Source of the DNA: Erpobdella octoculata
Taxonomy: Eukaryota; Annelida; Clitellata; Hirudinida; Erpobdellidae
Direction of reading: 5' to 3'
Assembly: GCA_963978895.1 (NCBI GenBank)
Contig: OZ022246.1
Location: forward strand, 17,126,549-17,190,548
DNA: 64,000 nt
Part shown: positions 33,527 to 45,268 of the stretch, piece after piece
How positions within the stretch are numbered: position 1 is the first letter of the stretch
Layout of the letters: each line of letters starts with the position of its first letter
Program-made: the position numbers and the translations under genes
Notes under the pieces: model-generated
Seen by the model: the letters and a program-made list of their open reading frames with translations, nothing else
What the model was told of the DNA's origin: nothing
The model's database searches: none

Positions 33527-35330
33527 ACATGTCCTGACTGACTGACTGATAATCAACGCTGAGCTCAAACGTGAAATTTGGAACTTATATTACTTTTATA
33601 GCATAAGCATCCACTAAGAAAGGATTTTTGACAATTTTGCTCTTGCGAAGATGAAACTGGAAAACAAATATTTTTTTTTAAAACAACGTGTATCTCGAAA
33701 ACCAGAAACGAAGGGCTTTTGAAATTTGGTATCTAGATTCTTCTTAAAAATTGATAAAATATGTGTCTCATCACTTTTTGAAAATTTGGTTTCCAGGAAC
33801 TGAAATTTGGGCTGGAAAATAGGGTTATTTGTTTTTTAAAGTAAGGGCTACTCAGAAACTGTAAATGCTACAGATGTAAAAATTAATAATTAGTATCTTC
33901 TCAAAAAATAATAAGGATATACATGTTTTACCATTTTTTGAAAATTTGGTTTCTAAGACCCCAAATGTGGAGTGGAAAATAGGGTTAATAGTTTTTTAAA
34001 ATAACTGCTACTCAAAAACTGTTAGAGCTACAGATGTAAAAATTAGTATTCAATATCTAATCAGAAAATAAAGTTATACTTTTTTCACCATTTTTTGAAA
34101 ATTTGGTTTCCAGAACCTCAAATGTGAGTTGGAAATTAGGATTTTTTGTTTTTCAAAATAACTTTTTAAAATAACTACTACTCAAAAACTGTAAGTGCTA
34201 CTGATGTAAACATTAGTATTAAGTATCTACTCAAGAAATAAAGATATGTGTTTTACCAATCTATATATAAAAGAACATGTCCTGACTGACTGATAATCAA
34301 CGGCGAGCTCAAATGCCTCATCCTTGGAACGTGAAATTTGGAACTTATATTACTTTAATTGCATAAGCACCCACTAATAAAGGATTTTGAAAAATTTTTG
34401 CTCCTGAGGGGATGAAACATGAAAACAAACTTTTTCTAAAACCGCATATCTCGAAAACCAAAAATGAGGAGGTTTTGAATTTGGTATCTAGATTCTTCTT
34501 AAAAAATAAAAAACACATGTAAAAAGATTTCCATGACCTCAAATCTGGGGTGGAAAATAGGGTAATTTGTTTTTTAAAATGACTGCTACTCAAAAACTGT
34601 AAACCCTCCAAATGTAAAAACTAGTTTTTAGTATCTACTCAAAAAATAATGATATATATGTTTAACCATGTTTGAAAATTTGGTTTCCAGGACCTCAAAT
34701 GTGGTTTTGAAAACAGGGTAGTTTTTCAAAATAACTGGTACTCAAAAACTGTAAGTGGTGCAGATGTAAAAATTAGTATTTAGTATTTACTCTAAAAATA
34801 AGAATATAAGTGTTTTACTAATTTTTAAATATTTGGTTTCCAGGATCTCAAATGTGGGGTGGAAAAAAGAAAAACTAAAATTTGAATGTTTTAAAACAAA
34901 TTTAAAAAAAGGCATATCTCAAAAACTAAAAATGAGAAAGTTTTGAAATTTGGTATCTAGATTTTTCTTAAAAAAAAACATGTTTCACCATTTTTAAAAC
35001 AATATGGTTTCCAGGACCTCAAATGTGGGGTGGGAAATAGGGTTATTTGATTTTTAGAATAACTTCTACTTAAAAACTGTAAGTGCTACCCATGTACAAA
35101 TTAGTATTTAGTATCTACTCAAAAAATAAAAATATACGTAATTTATCAATTTTTAGTAATTTGGTTTCCAGGACCTCAAATGTGATAGAAAATAAATTTG
35201 GTTGGGGTGGAAAAGAGGGGTATTTTTTTTTAAAATTACTTCTCAAAAACTAAGTGCTACTGATGTAAAAAATAGTATTGAGTTTTTACTCAAGAAATAA
35301 AGATATGTGTTTTACCAATCTATCTATATA
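33370..35330 (+). mobile_element. Helitron-like units with ~160-bp internal repeats
   Basis: Two starts of the form TATATAAAAGAACATGTCC plus TGACTGACTGATAATCAACG (33525 and 34263) lead into GTGAAATTTGGAACTTATAT, then tandem diverged ~150-165-bp units, each with TTTGGTTTCCAGGACCTC and CTGCTACTCAAAAACTG. No protein is encoded. The assignment to Helitron-like elements rests on the CTAG ends of sister copies. Confidence 0.55.
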
Positions 35331-35334
35331 TATA

Positions 35335-35672
35335 ACAAGTAAATTAAAAACGAATTTTTAAAACCAATGCTCTTATATGTAATTAAAACACAAATTTTGC
35401 AATCACTTTTTTCTTATATTACTCTTTTATTTTATATTAAAGTCGAAATATCTTAATTATATCGAAATATCGAAATTAATTAAAATTAACTAAATTAATT
35501 GACTTATTGTAAAACTAATAATTGAATATTGCATTGTCTTCTATTTTGAGCATGTATGCAAAATTTGAAAAAAATCTATCATCAGGAAGTGATTCAAAAA
35601 TTGATTGCAAGATTTGAAACAGACAGACAAAGAAACAGAGACGACGAGTTAATAAAAGCATTGGTAATAATA
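35335..35672. repeat. dispersed repeat R1, copy 1
   Basis: About 340 bases nearly identical to 44918-45268 and partly to 45519-45726 (contains AGGAAGTGATTCAAAAATTG and GAAACAGACAGACAAAGAAA). The nature of the repeat is unknown. Confidence 0.85.
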
Positions 35673-35734
35673 AAAATGAATGTTTGTATGTATGTATGTA
35701 TGTATGTATATATGTATATATGTATGTTATTTAT

Positions 35735-35861
35735 GCATTGCTACACCATTCATCCGATCGTAATGAAATTTTCACACAACCTTGAGAGTCAAGAGGAATC
35801 AAATATAGAGAAAAAAAATTGAAATCCGTCACAAAAGCAGCGGAGCGGGTGAGCGAGCGGG

Positions 35862-35913
<52 letters not shown>

Positions 35914-36260
35914 TAGCTGGGTTACCCGGCGTTGCTCGGGGATTTCAGAGGTTTTTTATCATTTTTCTCTCTTGCTCCCGTTTCCTTCCCCGCTTGCTCT
36001 CCCGTTTCCGTTCCCGCTCGCGTTCATTTTTTTCCACTCTTTCATAACTTATTTTAGCCCATAAAACGTAAAATAGATTTGCTAAAAATTGCTTGAAGCC
36101 TTCAAACGTTGTTACGTAAACAAAATTTGAATTTTATTACGCAATTACCTTCGATGGTCGTACATAGGAACTTTTGGCCTGGAAAGTTAAGAAGCGGAAA
36201 AAGTTAAGAAGGTTTGGACTCCTCCGATCCTCCGGCTCGGGGGGCCAAAAAACCTTCCGG
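35735..36260 (-). mobile_element. Helitron-like 3' end, inverse orientation
   Basis: On the minus strand the sequence runs through CCCGAGCAACGCCGGGTAAC and CCAGCTAGT, ending at 35912: a GGG-TAA-CCC hairpin just before CTAG, as in Helitron 3' termini. A TA tract (35861-35911) follows, and beyond it the CATCCGATCGTAATGAAATT block. Confidence 0.55.
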
Positions 36261-36420
36261 GTCAAAAGTGCCTATACATGATCATTGCATAAGTTTTCAA
36301 AGCACTGTTTACAATTGCGTAACAGGCATTACTTGCTAATGGACTTCTTAATATTAAGAAGTCCATGACTTGCTTCCCAGTCTTGCATAATGTAACCGAT
36401 TGCGCGTTATTAAAAATTAT
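36261..36420. other. spacer with short palindrome
   Basis: No gene. ACTTCTTAATATTAAGAAGT at about 36344-36363 is a perfect palindrome. Confidence 0.5.
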
Positions 36421-36618
36421 TAAGAGATAGATGGGGCGGGAAAGTGACCGGAATCGGGAAAGTGACCGGGAGCGGGAAAGCGACCGGGAGTGGGAGAGCA
36501 AGCGGGAACGGGAAACCGACCGGGAGCGGGAGAGAAAACGGGGAATTAAACGGGAGCTGGAGAAAACCGATAAAAAAAACTTTAAAAACCCCCGAGCAAC
36601 GCCGGGTAACCCCGCTAG
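36421..36618 (+). mobile_element. Helitron-like 3' end
   Basis: Purine-rich GGGAAAGTGACCGGGAG-type repeats, then CCGAGCAACGCCGGGTAACC and CCGCTAG at 36618. The CGGG-TAAC-CCCG hairpin sits directly before CTAG. The next element's TC start follows immediately. Confidence 0.6.
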
Positions 36619-38064
36619 TCTATATATATAAAAGAACATGTCCTGACTGACAGATGACTGACTCATAATCAACGCCGAGCTCAAACGCCTCATCCTAGGA
36701 ACGTGAAATTTGGAACTTATATTACTTTTATAGCGTAAACATCCGCTAAGAAAGGATTTTTGAAAATTTTGCTCCTGAGGGGAAAAAACTGGAAAACAAA
36801 CTTTTTTCTAAAACAATGTATATCTCGAAAACCAAAAATGAAGAGATTTTGAAATTTGGTATATAGATTCTTTTTGAAAAATAAAAAGATACGTGTTTCA
36901 CCATTTTTTGAAAATTCGGTTTCCCGGACCTCAAATGTGGGCTGGAAAATTGGGTTATTTGGTTTTTAAAGTAGCTTCTACTCAAAAACAGTAAATACCA
37001 CAGATGTAAAAATTATTATTTAGTTTCTTTTCTAAAAATAAAGATATACGTGTTTCACCATTTTTTACAAATTTGGTTTCCCGGACCTCAAATGTGGGTT
37101 GGAAAATTGGGTTATTTGGTTTTTAAAATTTTGTAGCTTCTACTCGAAAACTGTTAATGCTACAAAAGTAAAAATTAGTATTTAGTTTCTACTCTAAAAA
37201 TAATGATATACGGGTTTCACAATTTTTTGAAAATTTGGTTTCCAGGACTTCAAATGTGGGGTGGAAAATAGGGTTATTTGGTTTTTAAAGTAACTGCTAC
37301 TCAAAAACTGTAGATGCTACAGGAGTAAATATTAGTATTTGGTTTCGACTCCAAAAATAATGATATACGTGTTTTACCATTTTTTGAAAATTTGGTTTCC
37401 AGGAATTCAAATATGGGGTGGAAAATAGGGTTACTTGGTTTTTAAAGTAACTGCTACTCAAAAACTGTAAATGCTACAAAAGTAAAATTAGTATTTAGTT
37501 TCTACTCTAAAAATAATGATATACGTATTTCACCATTTTTTGAAAATTTGGTTTCCAGGACCTCAAATGTGAAGTGGAAAAAGGGTTATTTGATTTTAAA
37601 ATAACTGCTACTCAAAAACTGTAAGTGCTACAGATGTGAAAATTAGTATTTTGAGGTTTTGTGCCGGTTAAAAGTAGATGAGTTCAGTTTATCACCGGAC
37701 GGACGGGCCAAGCCGTTATTTTAGGGTCTTCATACGGCCCTGCCCAAACCTTGAATCAAGGTGGGACGGGCCAATATTTTTAACCAAGTATATAGACATT
37801 TTAGTGATTTTAGGGTGTTCAGACGGGCCGGGCTAAACCTGAAGTCAAGGTGGGACGGGCCGAAGTTTTTCATCAAGTATATAGAACTTCTAGGCCTGTA
37901 AAAAAGGGGCCGGGCCAGGAATTTTGGTTTTTGAAACGGGCTGGGCCAAGTTGTCGACGGGCCGAGCCGAGACCTAAAAAATTGATCCGTGCAGTACTCT
38001 ACTATGTAAGCACGGTTCAAATTCTCTAATTTCATGCGAGCGAAGCCGCTACGGGCACTGCTAG
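36619..38064 (+). mobile_element. Helitron-like non-autonomous element, full unit
   Basis: It starts TCTATATATATAAAAGAAC and ends GAGCGAAGCCGCTACGGGC ... CTAG at 38061-38064, followed by T, fitting the TC...CTRR rule. Inside are five tandem ~155-bp units (36890-37660) and a GC-rich ACGGGCC block (37690-38005). No Rep gene. It sits head to tail between two related ends. Confidence 0.6.
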
Positions 38065-39709
38065 TATATATATAAAAGAACATGTCCTGACTGACTGACT
38101 GATAATCAACGCTGAGCTCAAACGCCTCATACTAGGAACGTGAAATTTGGAACATATATTACTTTTAAAGGTAAGCACCCACTAAGAAAGGATTTTTGCA
38201 AATTTTGCTCCTGAGAAGGTGAAACTGGGAAACAAATGTTTTTCTAAAACAACGTATATCTCGAAAACCAAAAACGAAGGGCTTTTGAAATTTGGTATCT
38301 AGATTCTTCTTAAAAATTGAGAAAATACGTTTTTCACCATTTCTTTTAAAATTTGGTTCCAGGACCTCAAATATGGATAAAAACTAAAAAAGTGAAGGTT
38401 TTAAAATTTGATATTTGGGATCTTCTAAAAACTTAAAATTTTACATGTGTAACCGTATTTAAATAATTTATTTTCTGGGACCTCAAATATGGAATGGAAA
38501 ATTTGGTTGATTGGTTATTAGAGTAACTGCCACTTAAAAAATCTACAATCTATTTATCTATCTATATATATAAAAGAACATGTCCTGACTGACTGACTGA
38601 CTGATAATCAACGCCGAGCTTAAACGCCTCATACTAGGAACTTGAAATTTTTATAGCGTAAGCACCCACTAAGAAAGGATTTTTGAAAATTTTGTTCCTG
38701 AGAGGATGAAACTGGAAAACAACTGTTTTTCTAAAACAACGTATATCTCGAAAACCAAAAACGAAGGGCTTTTGAAATTTGGTATCTAGATTCTTCTTAA
38801 AAATTGAGGAAATACGTTTTTCACCATTTTTTGAAAACTTGGTTTCCAGAACCTCAAATGTGGGCTGTAAAATAGGGTTATTTGTTTTTAAAAGTAACAG
38901 CTACTCAGAAACTGTAAATGCTACAGATGTAAAAATTAATATTTAGTATCTACTCAAAAACAATGATACACCATTTTTTTTTTAATTTGGTTTTCAGGAC
39001 CAAATTTGGGGTCGAAAAAACCTAAAAAATTGAAGGTTTAAAAATTTGGTATTTGGGATCTTCTAAAAAATTAAAATTATACATGTGTAACCGTATATAA
39101 ATAATTTATTTTCTGGGACCTCAAATATGGAATGGAAAATTTGGTAGATTGGTTATTAGAGTAACTGCCACTTACAAATTAACAATCCATCTATCTATCT
39201 ATATTTTAAAAAGAACATGTTCTGACTGACTGATAATCAACGCCAAGCTCAAACGACTCATTCTAAGAACGTGAAATTTAGAATTTATATTACTTTTATA
39301 GCGTAAGCATCCACTAGGGAAGGATTTTTTTAAATTTTGCTCTTAAGAGGAGGAAACTGGAAAACAAATGTCTATCTCGAAAACCAAAAACGAAGGACTT
39401 TTGAAATATGGTATCTAGATTCTTCACTGTGGAATAGAGTGCTACACGGACCGGGCCAGGTCGTGCTTTTAGGGTCTTCAGACCGGATGGGACAAACCTG
39501 AAGTCAAGGTGGGACGGGCCGAGATTTTTCGCCAAGTATATAGAAATTTTAGGCCTGTAAAAACGGGCCTGAAATTTTGGCTTATAAAGCGGGCCTGGCC
39601 AAGTTGTTGACGGACCGGACCCAGTCGGGCCGTAAAGTATCGCCCCGTGCAGTACGCTACTGTGGATGCGTATTCTCCTTTTCATGCGAGCGAAGCCGCG
39701 ACGTGAATG

Positions 39710-39714
<5 letters not shown>
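38065..39714 (+). mobile_element. tandem Helitron-like partial units
   Basis: Three more AAAGAACATGT..TGACTGACTGA starts (38076, 38574, 39210), each preceded by AACTGCCACTTA and AATCTATCTATC. The last one ends CGAGCGAAGCCGCGACGTG and CTAAT. The units are 500-600 bases and head to tail. Confidence 0.55.
39435..39659. mobile_element. GC-rich hAT-like MITE
   Basis: The ends TAGAGTGCTACACGG and inverse TAGCGTACTGCACGG match at 12 of 15. The flanks CTGTGGAA (39427-39434) and CTGTGGAT (39660-39667) agree at 7 of 8, as for an 8-bp target duplication. A 225-bp, ACGGGCC-rich element; a longer relative lies at 37690-38010. Confidence 0.6.
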
Positions 39715-39760
<46 letters not shown>

Positions 39761-39789
39761 TATATATATATATATAAATATATATATAA

Positions 39790-40025
39790 TGGAAAAGATG
39801 AAATGAGCGGGAACGGCGAAGGAAACGGGAGCAAGAGAGATAAACGATATGTAGAATCGGATCTAGGGGAGGGGGAACTGAGAGCGAAAAAATGAGCGGG
39901 AAAGCGACAGGGAACGGATAACGACCGGGAGCGGTAGCGCAAGCGGGAAGGAAACTGGAGCGAAAAAGAAACGCATTAGGTAAACCTCTAAAAAACCCCG
40001 GGCAACGCCGGGTGCCCCCGCTAGT
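39790..40025 (+). mobile_element. Helitron-like 3' end before the last adaptor exon
   Basis: GGGAACGGCGAAGGAAACGG-type purine repeats, then CCCGGGCAACGCCGGGTGCC and CCGCTAGT at 40018-40025. Its 5' side is a TA tract (39715-39788). Confidence 0.55.
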
Positions 40026-40185
40026 TATATTATATATGTTAATTTTCTACACTATTTATGTTTGTTATGCAGATTGTAATGTAGTAACTTGCTGTATTCG
40101 AAAGAAAGTCAGCAGACAGATAGACCACACTTATTACCTTAACGAGATGGGTGTGCTTCACAAGAATGATTACATTTTATTTCAG

Positions 40186-40371
40186 GCAAAGGTCGTAGCC
40201 AACTATGATTTCAAGCCTCAAGATGCTGAAGAGTTAGAACTGAAAAGAGGTGACATTGTACTGGTGATCGACAAGAAGGATCCAAACTGGTGGTCAGGAG
40301 AAATTGTGAGAGGCGGCCGAGTTTTCAGAGGATTGTTTCCAAAGACATATGTCACTGTTTTTACTGAATGA
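40186..40371 (+). CDS. GRB2: GRB2-like adaptor, C-terminal SH3 exon
   Basis: The acceptor is TTTTATTTCAG at 40185, phase 0, matching the donor at 21322, so DMSM joins AKVVANYDFKPQDAEELELK. The domain continues RGDIVLVIDKKDPNWWSGEI and RGLFPKTYVTVFTE, then a stop at 40369-40371. ANYDF, the acidic RT loop, DPNWW and GLFPKTYV are the SH3 ligand-binding landmarks. In GRB2 this domain binds GAB1-type and proline-rich partners. The short SH2-SH3 linker favours GRB2/drk over Crk or Nck. The last 12 residues are shorter than in vertebrates. Confidence 0.93.
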   Translation, partial: AKVVANYDFKPQDAEELELKRGDIVLVIDKKDPNWWSGEIVRGGRVFRGLFPKTYVTVFTE

Positions 40372-40620
40372 GGAAAAGCTCCAGGGCTGTTTTTAAAATG
40401 AATAATTCACAATTGTTAGAGTGCGAAAGCAGCTGCATTTTTATAGTCTTTACTTGAATGATATTTCTTATTTTCTTTATTTAATTTTTTTTTAATTATC
40501 TGTTTTGGGTTTTTTCAAGTCACTAAAGACAAACGTGTTGTATATTTTGTTTTGATTTATAACACATCCAACTTTGTTAACTTGCTTTTCTTATTAAATG
40601 CTCAATTTACTTTAATTGTT
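40372..40620 (+). other. 3' UTR of the adaptor gene (predicted)
   Basis: Sequence after the stop carries T-rich stretches and an ATTAAA at 40593-40598 that could serve as a polyadenylation signal. The end is not proven. Confidence 0.5.
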
Positions 40621-40649
40621 TGAGAAGAAAATTGTAAACGTGCTATGAC

Positions 40650-42030
40650 CAGAGATGGGCGTAAAGTATTTTTGTAAGCTAAACTTTTACTAAAATTTAA
40701 CTATGTAACTAGTTAAACTATTAGTTGCAGCTAATATGAAAAAAAAACTTTTATCTAAACTAAAAACAAGAAAACCGTGCAAAACTTCGTTTTTTTAAAT
40801 CCTTTTTTGTAATTTTGTATTCGGCGACTGAAAATGTTATGCAAAATATTTTTTGATGATAGTGAGTCTATTAAAGTCGAATAAACAATTTTTTTTATTT
40901 TAAAATTAAATGTCGCTTTCTTTAAAAAAATTAAAAGTTCGTTTCTATGCATAAAATTTGTAATTTTTGAAAAAAATTAATTGATTTTATTCCATAATGG
41001 GCCACAAAAGTCGTGACGTCACAAACTGGAAGTAAATACGCACTGGATACAAACAAATCAATCAAATAAACTTATATAGCACATTTTTTTAAATTCAAAG
41101 GCGCTTGCTCTCCAATAAATTCGCTAAATAAAAATGTTCTAAAAAATCACGAAAAGCAACAATGAATTCAACACACATACCTAATTAGAAAACGGAAGAT
41201 ATATATATATATATATAGCAAAGCAAAGAAGCATAATTTAATTTACCAACAGACACAAAAAAACAAACAGTCAACAAGAGCATAGATAACTAAAGCAAAG
41301 AAGTAATTACTAGCCTATATGAACATGCTTTCTAAATGGCCTCTATAATGCAGCACTACCAGTGACCCTAAAACTAACAGCTATAAAAATCCTTTTTTCA
41401 ATCACTAACATAATACCATACTAAAACTACAAAAATTGGCTTACTTAAAAGTCAGGAAGCCCCGTCCCCCTTAAATAAAGTCCCTGAGTTTTGAAAATAA
41501 CGGCTTTAAAGATGCCCATATATTAACCATGGGCCCACTTAAAAGTCAGGAGCCTACATAAAATTTAGGGAGGGCTACTAAACAGTCAGAGAAGAGCCGG
41601 TAGAAACTCGGGGAAAAGCCTGTAAAAGCATAGGCGTAGGAGACGGGGGCCGGGGGGAATGCCCCACCAAATTTTGTTGTCTCAATTTTTCGGACAAGCG
41701 GAGGCTATTCAACGCTCATAAAATAACGCATTTGCTGCTTTTCGCAAGCGAACAAATTTTTAAACTCGTATTCTAGTTGAATTTCTAGATAAAATCAAAT
41801 GAAAGTGACTCATCAGAGTTTATGAATTGAAATCACACCGTGACATGCCAATTTTTCGGGCAAGCAAATGTATCTCAACCTTGAAAAAATGACTCATTTG
41901 CTGAATCAAATAAAAGTGACTATGAGTAGCTCATGAAATTAAATTACACAACTTGACATGCGCAATTTTTCGGGCAAGCGGATGCCTCTCAATCTTAAAA
42001 AATAAAAAATTAGCGCATTTGCCGCCGGAG
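40650..42030. other. intergenic sequence with a hAT-like left end
   Basis: CAGAGATGGGCGTAAAGTA at 40650 looks like a hAT terminus, but I found no right end. 41680-42005 holds three diverged units with AATTTTTCGGGCAAGC. Otherwise there is no coding signal. Confidence 0.45.
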
Positions 42031-42182
42031 CTATATATATATATATTCTTTTAGACAAGTTTCGTTGAACTTTTTAGTCCATTCTGCATTAACAAGCTTC
42101 TTACAAAAGTTTTGAAGAATAACGATTTCTTTTTTATTATTAGGAATACGACTACAAAGAGATTTAAAACTTTTATTAAATT

Positions 42183-42224
42183 GGGCTAACTGGCCAGTTT
42201 CGGACGTATCCATCTTCAGAGCCC
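42183..42224 (-). ncRNA. hammerhead ribozyme-like motif, PLE3
   Basis: Minus strand: stem I GGGCT, core CTGAAGA, extra T, stem II GGA-TACG-TCC, GAAA, stem III CTGGCCAG (self-complementary), triplet GTT, stem I AGCCC. All invariant bases are present. The palindromic stem III could pair between two molecules. Confidence 0.75.
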
Positions 42225-42621
42225 CTAATTTAATTTCATAAATATGAGTTAAAACATATAAGAATAAATTAAGTATTGATATGAACTATTGTATGTTGAT
42301 ACGAAACGTTTAATATTGGTATAAAATATTGAATAATGATATGGAGTGATTCGAAACGTTGAAATATGAAACATTGGATATTAGTATGACACCTTAAATA
42401 ATGGTATAAAGCATTGGATTTTAATATAAAGCATTGATTATTGAAATGGAGCATTGAAAACTAATAAGAACAAAGGATGAGATAAACCAAATGAAATATT
42501 TAAAACCAACAAACCATTAAAACTAGTCCGAAATAAAATTGAGTCGAATTTTTAAAAATATCCATATATAGACACGTAAACGTTTATGATATCGACTGGA
42601 AAAAACCAAAGTAATATACAG

Positions 42622-43400
42622 TCAACGTCGTTTTCTAGTTGTAATATTTACATTACCAAGCAGGTGGTTAAATACGCTTGGATCACACGTGCTTTCGCCG
42701 ACAGTCACGGGCATACAGGTGCGCATCTCTGAAAAATCGGAACGAACAGCAACGTCCAAATATCCAGGTTCCATGTCGCACTCAAGAGGTGTAGTTACAA
42801 GTCCGGCCCTGTCATCAATCAACTCCTCCTCCCCAGGTCGCTTGTCGAACTCGTTTTTACATTTTTTTAAGACATCCATGTCTTCAACTTTTCCCGTGTG
42901 TAGATCATCTTCACGAAGATCGGAATCGAAGGTAGAGTCAAATCCAAATAATTCAACGGGATGAAAGGCGCTACTATCTCTCCGTTCTTCCTCATTGTTC
43001 AATATTTTTGGCTCTTGAAATTTAGAGTCACAATTACTACATTTTTCCACTTTTTCTTTTTGTGGAACAAGTTCAGGACTTATTTCAGTTTCTTGAGTCT
43101 CAGAGTCGAGAACAACCTCTTGAGACTCAGATTCGAGAACAGCCTCCTGAGACCTAGAGTCGAGAACTGCTTCTTGAGACTCAGAGTCGAGAACAGCCTC
43201 CTGAGACCTAGATTCGAGAACAGCCTCTTGAAACTTAGAGTCGAGAACAGCTTCCTGAGACCCAGAGTCGAGAACAGCCTCCTGAGACCTAGAGTCGAGA
43301 ACAGCCTCTTGAGACTTAGAGTCGAGAACAGCCTCTTGAGACTCAGAGTCGAGAACAGCCTCTTGAGACTTAGAATCGAGAACAGCGTCGAATCCAACAA
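42622..43400 (-). pseudogene. PLE3 C-terminal ORF with 9-residue repeats
   Basis: An open frame with eleven or so SQEAVLDSK-type nonapeptides, then an acidic stretch (FGFDSTFDSDLREDDLHTGK) and LLGNVNITTRKRR at the end. The basic end matches the tails of PLE1, PLE2 and PLE4, which identifies it. The GIY-YIG part is missing upstream. Function of the tail is unknown; a nuclear or nucleic-acid-binding role for the basic end is a guess. Confidence 0.65.
43089..43385. repeat. 27-bp coding minisatellite
   Basis: Eleven units of 27 bp with GAGTCGAGAACAGC. The multiple of three keeps the frame open on both strands, so the plus-strand reading is a shadow. Confidence 0.92.
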
Positions 43401-43439
43401 ATCCATATATATACTGAATGAACACGAACACGAAGAGGT

Positions 43440-44313
43440 CGCAACAAACATTGGTCACACCAGAACGACCTTATCTAGGCGGCTAACCATCTACATACAG
43501 GGCGGCAACATTCAGACTCATTTCCTTACCAATCATGGAGTCGCGCTCACGAGGACCATCACCGACCCCAACACTCGCGTGCTCATTTCCTCAGATGATC
43601 CGACTCGGCTAAAGATCCTTGAAGCACTATATATATTACGAAATCAACCCAGTATGAATATTCAAGACGACCATTTCGATCAGACCTTGCAACTGTTCGA
43701 TCACAATAATGGACGCCAGCATTTTCCACAAGGACCGAGCACACTCCTCGGTCGTCCGACTTCTAGTACAGCGCAAACTACGGTTCCTTTACTACATGGC
43801 TACAGACTAGGAGAGCCTAAACCGAGTTTCACTAACGAACAAGTACTAGCCCCCAAAAACCAAACCGAGACCAATAAACACGAAACAGGCGTTGACTCCG
43901 TCGACACTCACCGTCCACTAGGACAACACGCCATCAGTCTGCAAAACAACCCTTCAGATCAACAGATCGCCGCCTGCAACAGCTCTTCTGAAAATACTAT
44001 GATTTGTCATAATACCCTGGCGCCTGATAATCCATGCCACTCTATTGTCGACCTTTCTTCAACCAAAGATTGCTCTAAAGATAACCTTCAACACGATCGC
44101 TCCCCCTCCAAAAACGTTAACGACTCCGATTTAATTGCCCATCACAGCGACACTCAACCGCAACAATACGTCACCACTCAACCATCCCACGATTCCTCAC
44201 CAGCCCTTAATAACGCAAGTTCGCCTAATAAACACATCTTTCCTGATATCATTAATAATCCTAATATTACTTCTCGTCGAAAACGAGATAAAAAAGATAC
44301 CGATAGAGATTGA
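43440..44313 (+). pseudogene. PLE4 GIY-YIG/C-terminal ORF
   Basis: The frame reads IGHTRTTLSRRLTIYIQGGN, LISSDDPTRLKILEALYILR, SMNIQDDHFDQTLQLF: the second half of the GIY-YIG endonuclease including the TRTTLSRRL helix. The YIG strand is only half kept. It is followed by about 210 residues rich in Asn, Ser, His and Pro, and the basic end NITSRRKRDKKDTDRD. It is 5' truncated, and the remaining frame is intact. Confidence 0.75.
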
Positions 44314-44605
44314 TTCTTCATTCCTTTCCTATACCGTGTAACAATAGTTATATTTCATTTATAGTTACAAACCTCATTCTACCATATATTACTAAATATT
44401 TTCAATAATTTCTCATTTCACCTTTTAATAACAACTTTCGCCCTATCATAGCAACATACTTACTAACTACACCTGCTTCCATTCATGTTACCTATGTTGT
44501 TTACATTTCAGTTGTGCCCTTTGACGTTTTGATTTCTGTTCTGTTTTTTGCATTTATAGTACGTGGTATGTTCATTTTATTTTGTTAAACAGTTACTTTA
44601 TTTTC

Positions 44606-44650
44606 GGGCTTTGAGGATGGAAAAAAGTTTTCCGAAACTGCAGTCAGCCC
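44606..44650 (+). ncRNA. hammerhead ribozyme-like motif, PLE4
   Basis: Plus strand: stem I GGGCT, core TTGAGGA (U in place of C3), extra T, stem II GGAAAA-AAG-TTTTCC, GAAA, stem III CTGCAG, triplet GTC, stem I AGCCC. A six-pair stem II different from the other copies supports conserved folding. The C3 change is expected to harm catalysis. Confidence 0.65.
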
Positions 44651-44783
44651 ATGTCCAGTTAATAATAAAATGACAGACATCAAAAATCGTCTTTCGTCTT
44701 CTAAGTAACGATTTATTGAGGCTTTGTCGCGAAAACTGATAAACGCAAAATGGGCCATTATTTTCAATGGAGCGTGCCTTAAG

Positions 44784-44895
<112 letters not shown>

Positions 44896-44917
44896 TTTTA
44901 AGCAAACTCGATTGAAA

Positions 44918-45268
44918 CAAGTAAATTAAAAACGAATTTTTAAAACCAATGCTCTTATATGTAATTAAAACACAAATTTTGCAATCAATTTTTTCTTATA
45001 TTACTCTTTTATTTTATATTAAAGTCGAAATATCTTAATTATATCGAAATATCGAAATTAATTAAAATTAACTAAATTAATTGACTTATTGTAAAACTAA
45101 TAATTGAATATTGCATTGTCTTCTATTTTGAGCATGTATGCAAAATTTGAAAAAAATCTATCATCAGGAAGTGACTCAAAAATTGATTGCAAGATTTGAA
45201 ACAGACAGAGAAACAAACAGACAGACAGAGAAACAGAGACGACGAGTTAATAAAAGCATTGGTAATAA
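44918..45268. repeat. dispersed repeat R1, copy 2
   Basis: Matches 35335-35672 almost base for base, with extra GACAGACAGAGAAACA units. Confidence 0.85.

Larger units (their letters stand above)
42031..43400 (-). mobile_element. Penelope-like fragment PLE3 (C-terminus to terminal repeat)
   Basis: Right to left: a repetitive C-terminal ORF ending NITTRKRR at 42622, 3' UTR, hammerhead-like motif at 42183-42224, then a 5' ORF segment (FCKKLVNAEWTKKFNETCLK and E) that stops at a TA tract (42032-42049). It lies head to head with PLE4 at about 43400. Confidence 0.75.

Noticed and set aside
42961..43440. Plus-strand frame of LRVENSLLR repeats
   Set aside because: Antisense shadow of the 27-bp repeat in the PLE3 tail; only the part after about 43440 is genuine Penelope coding.
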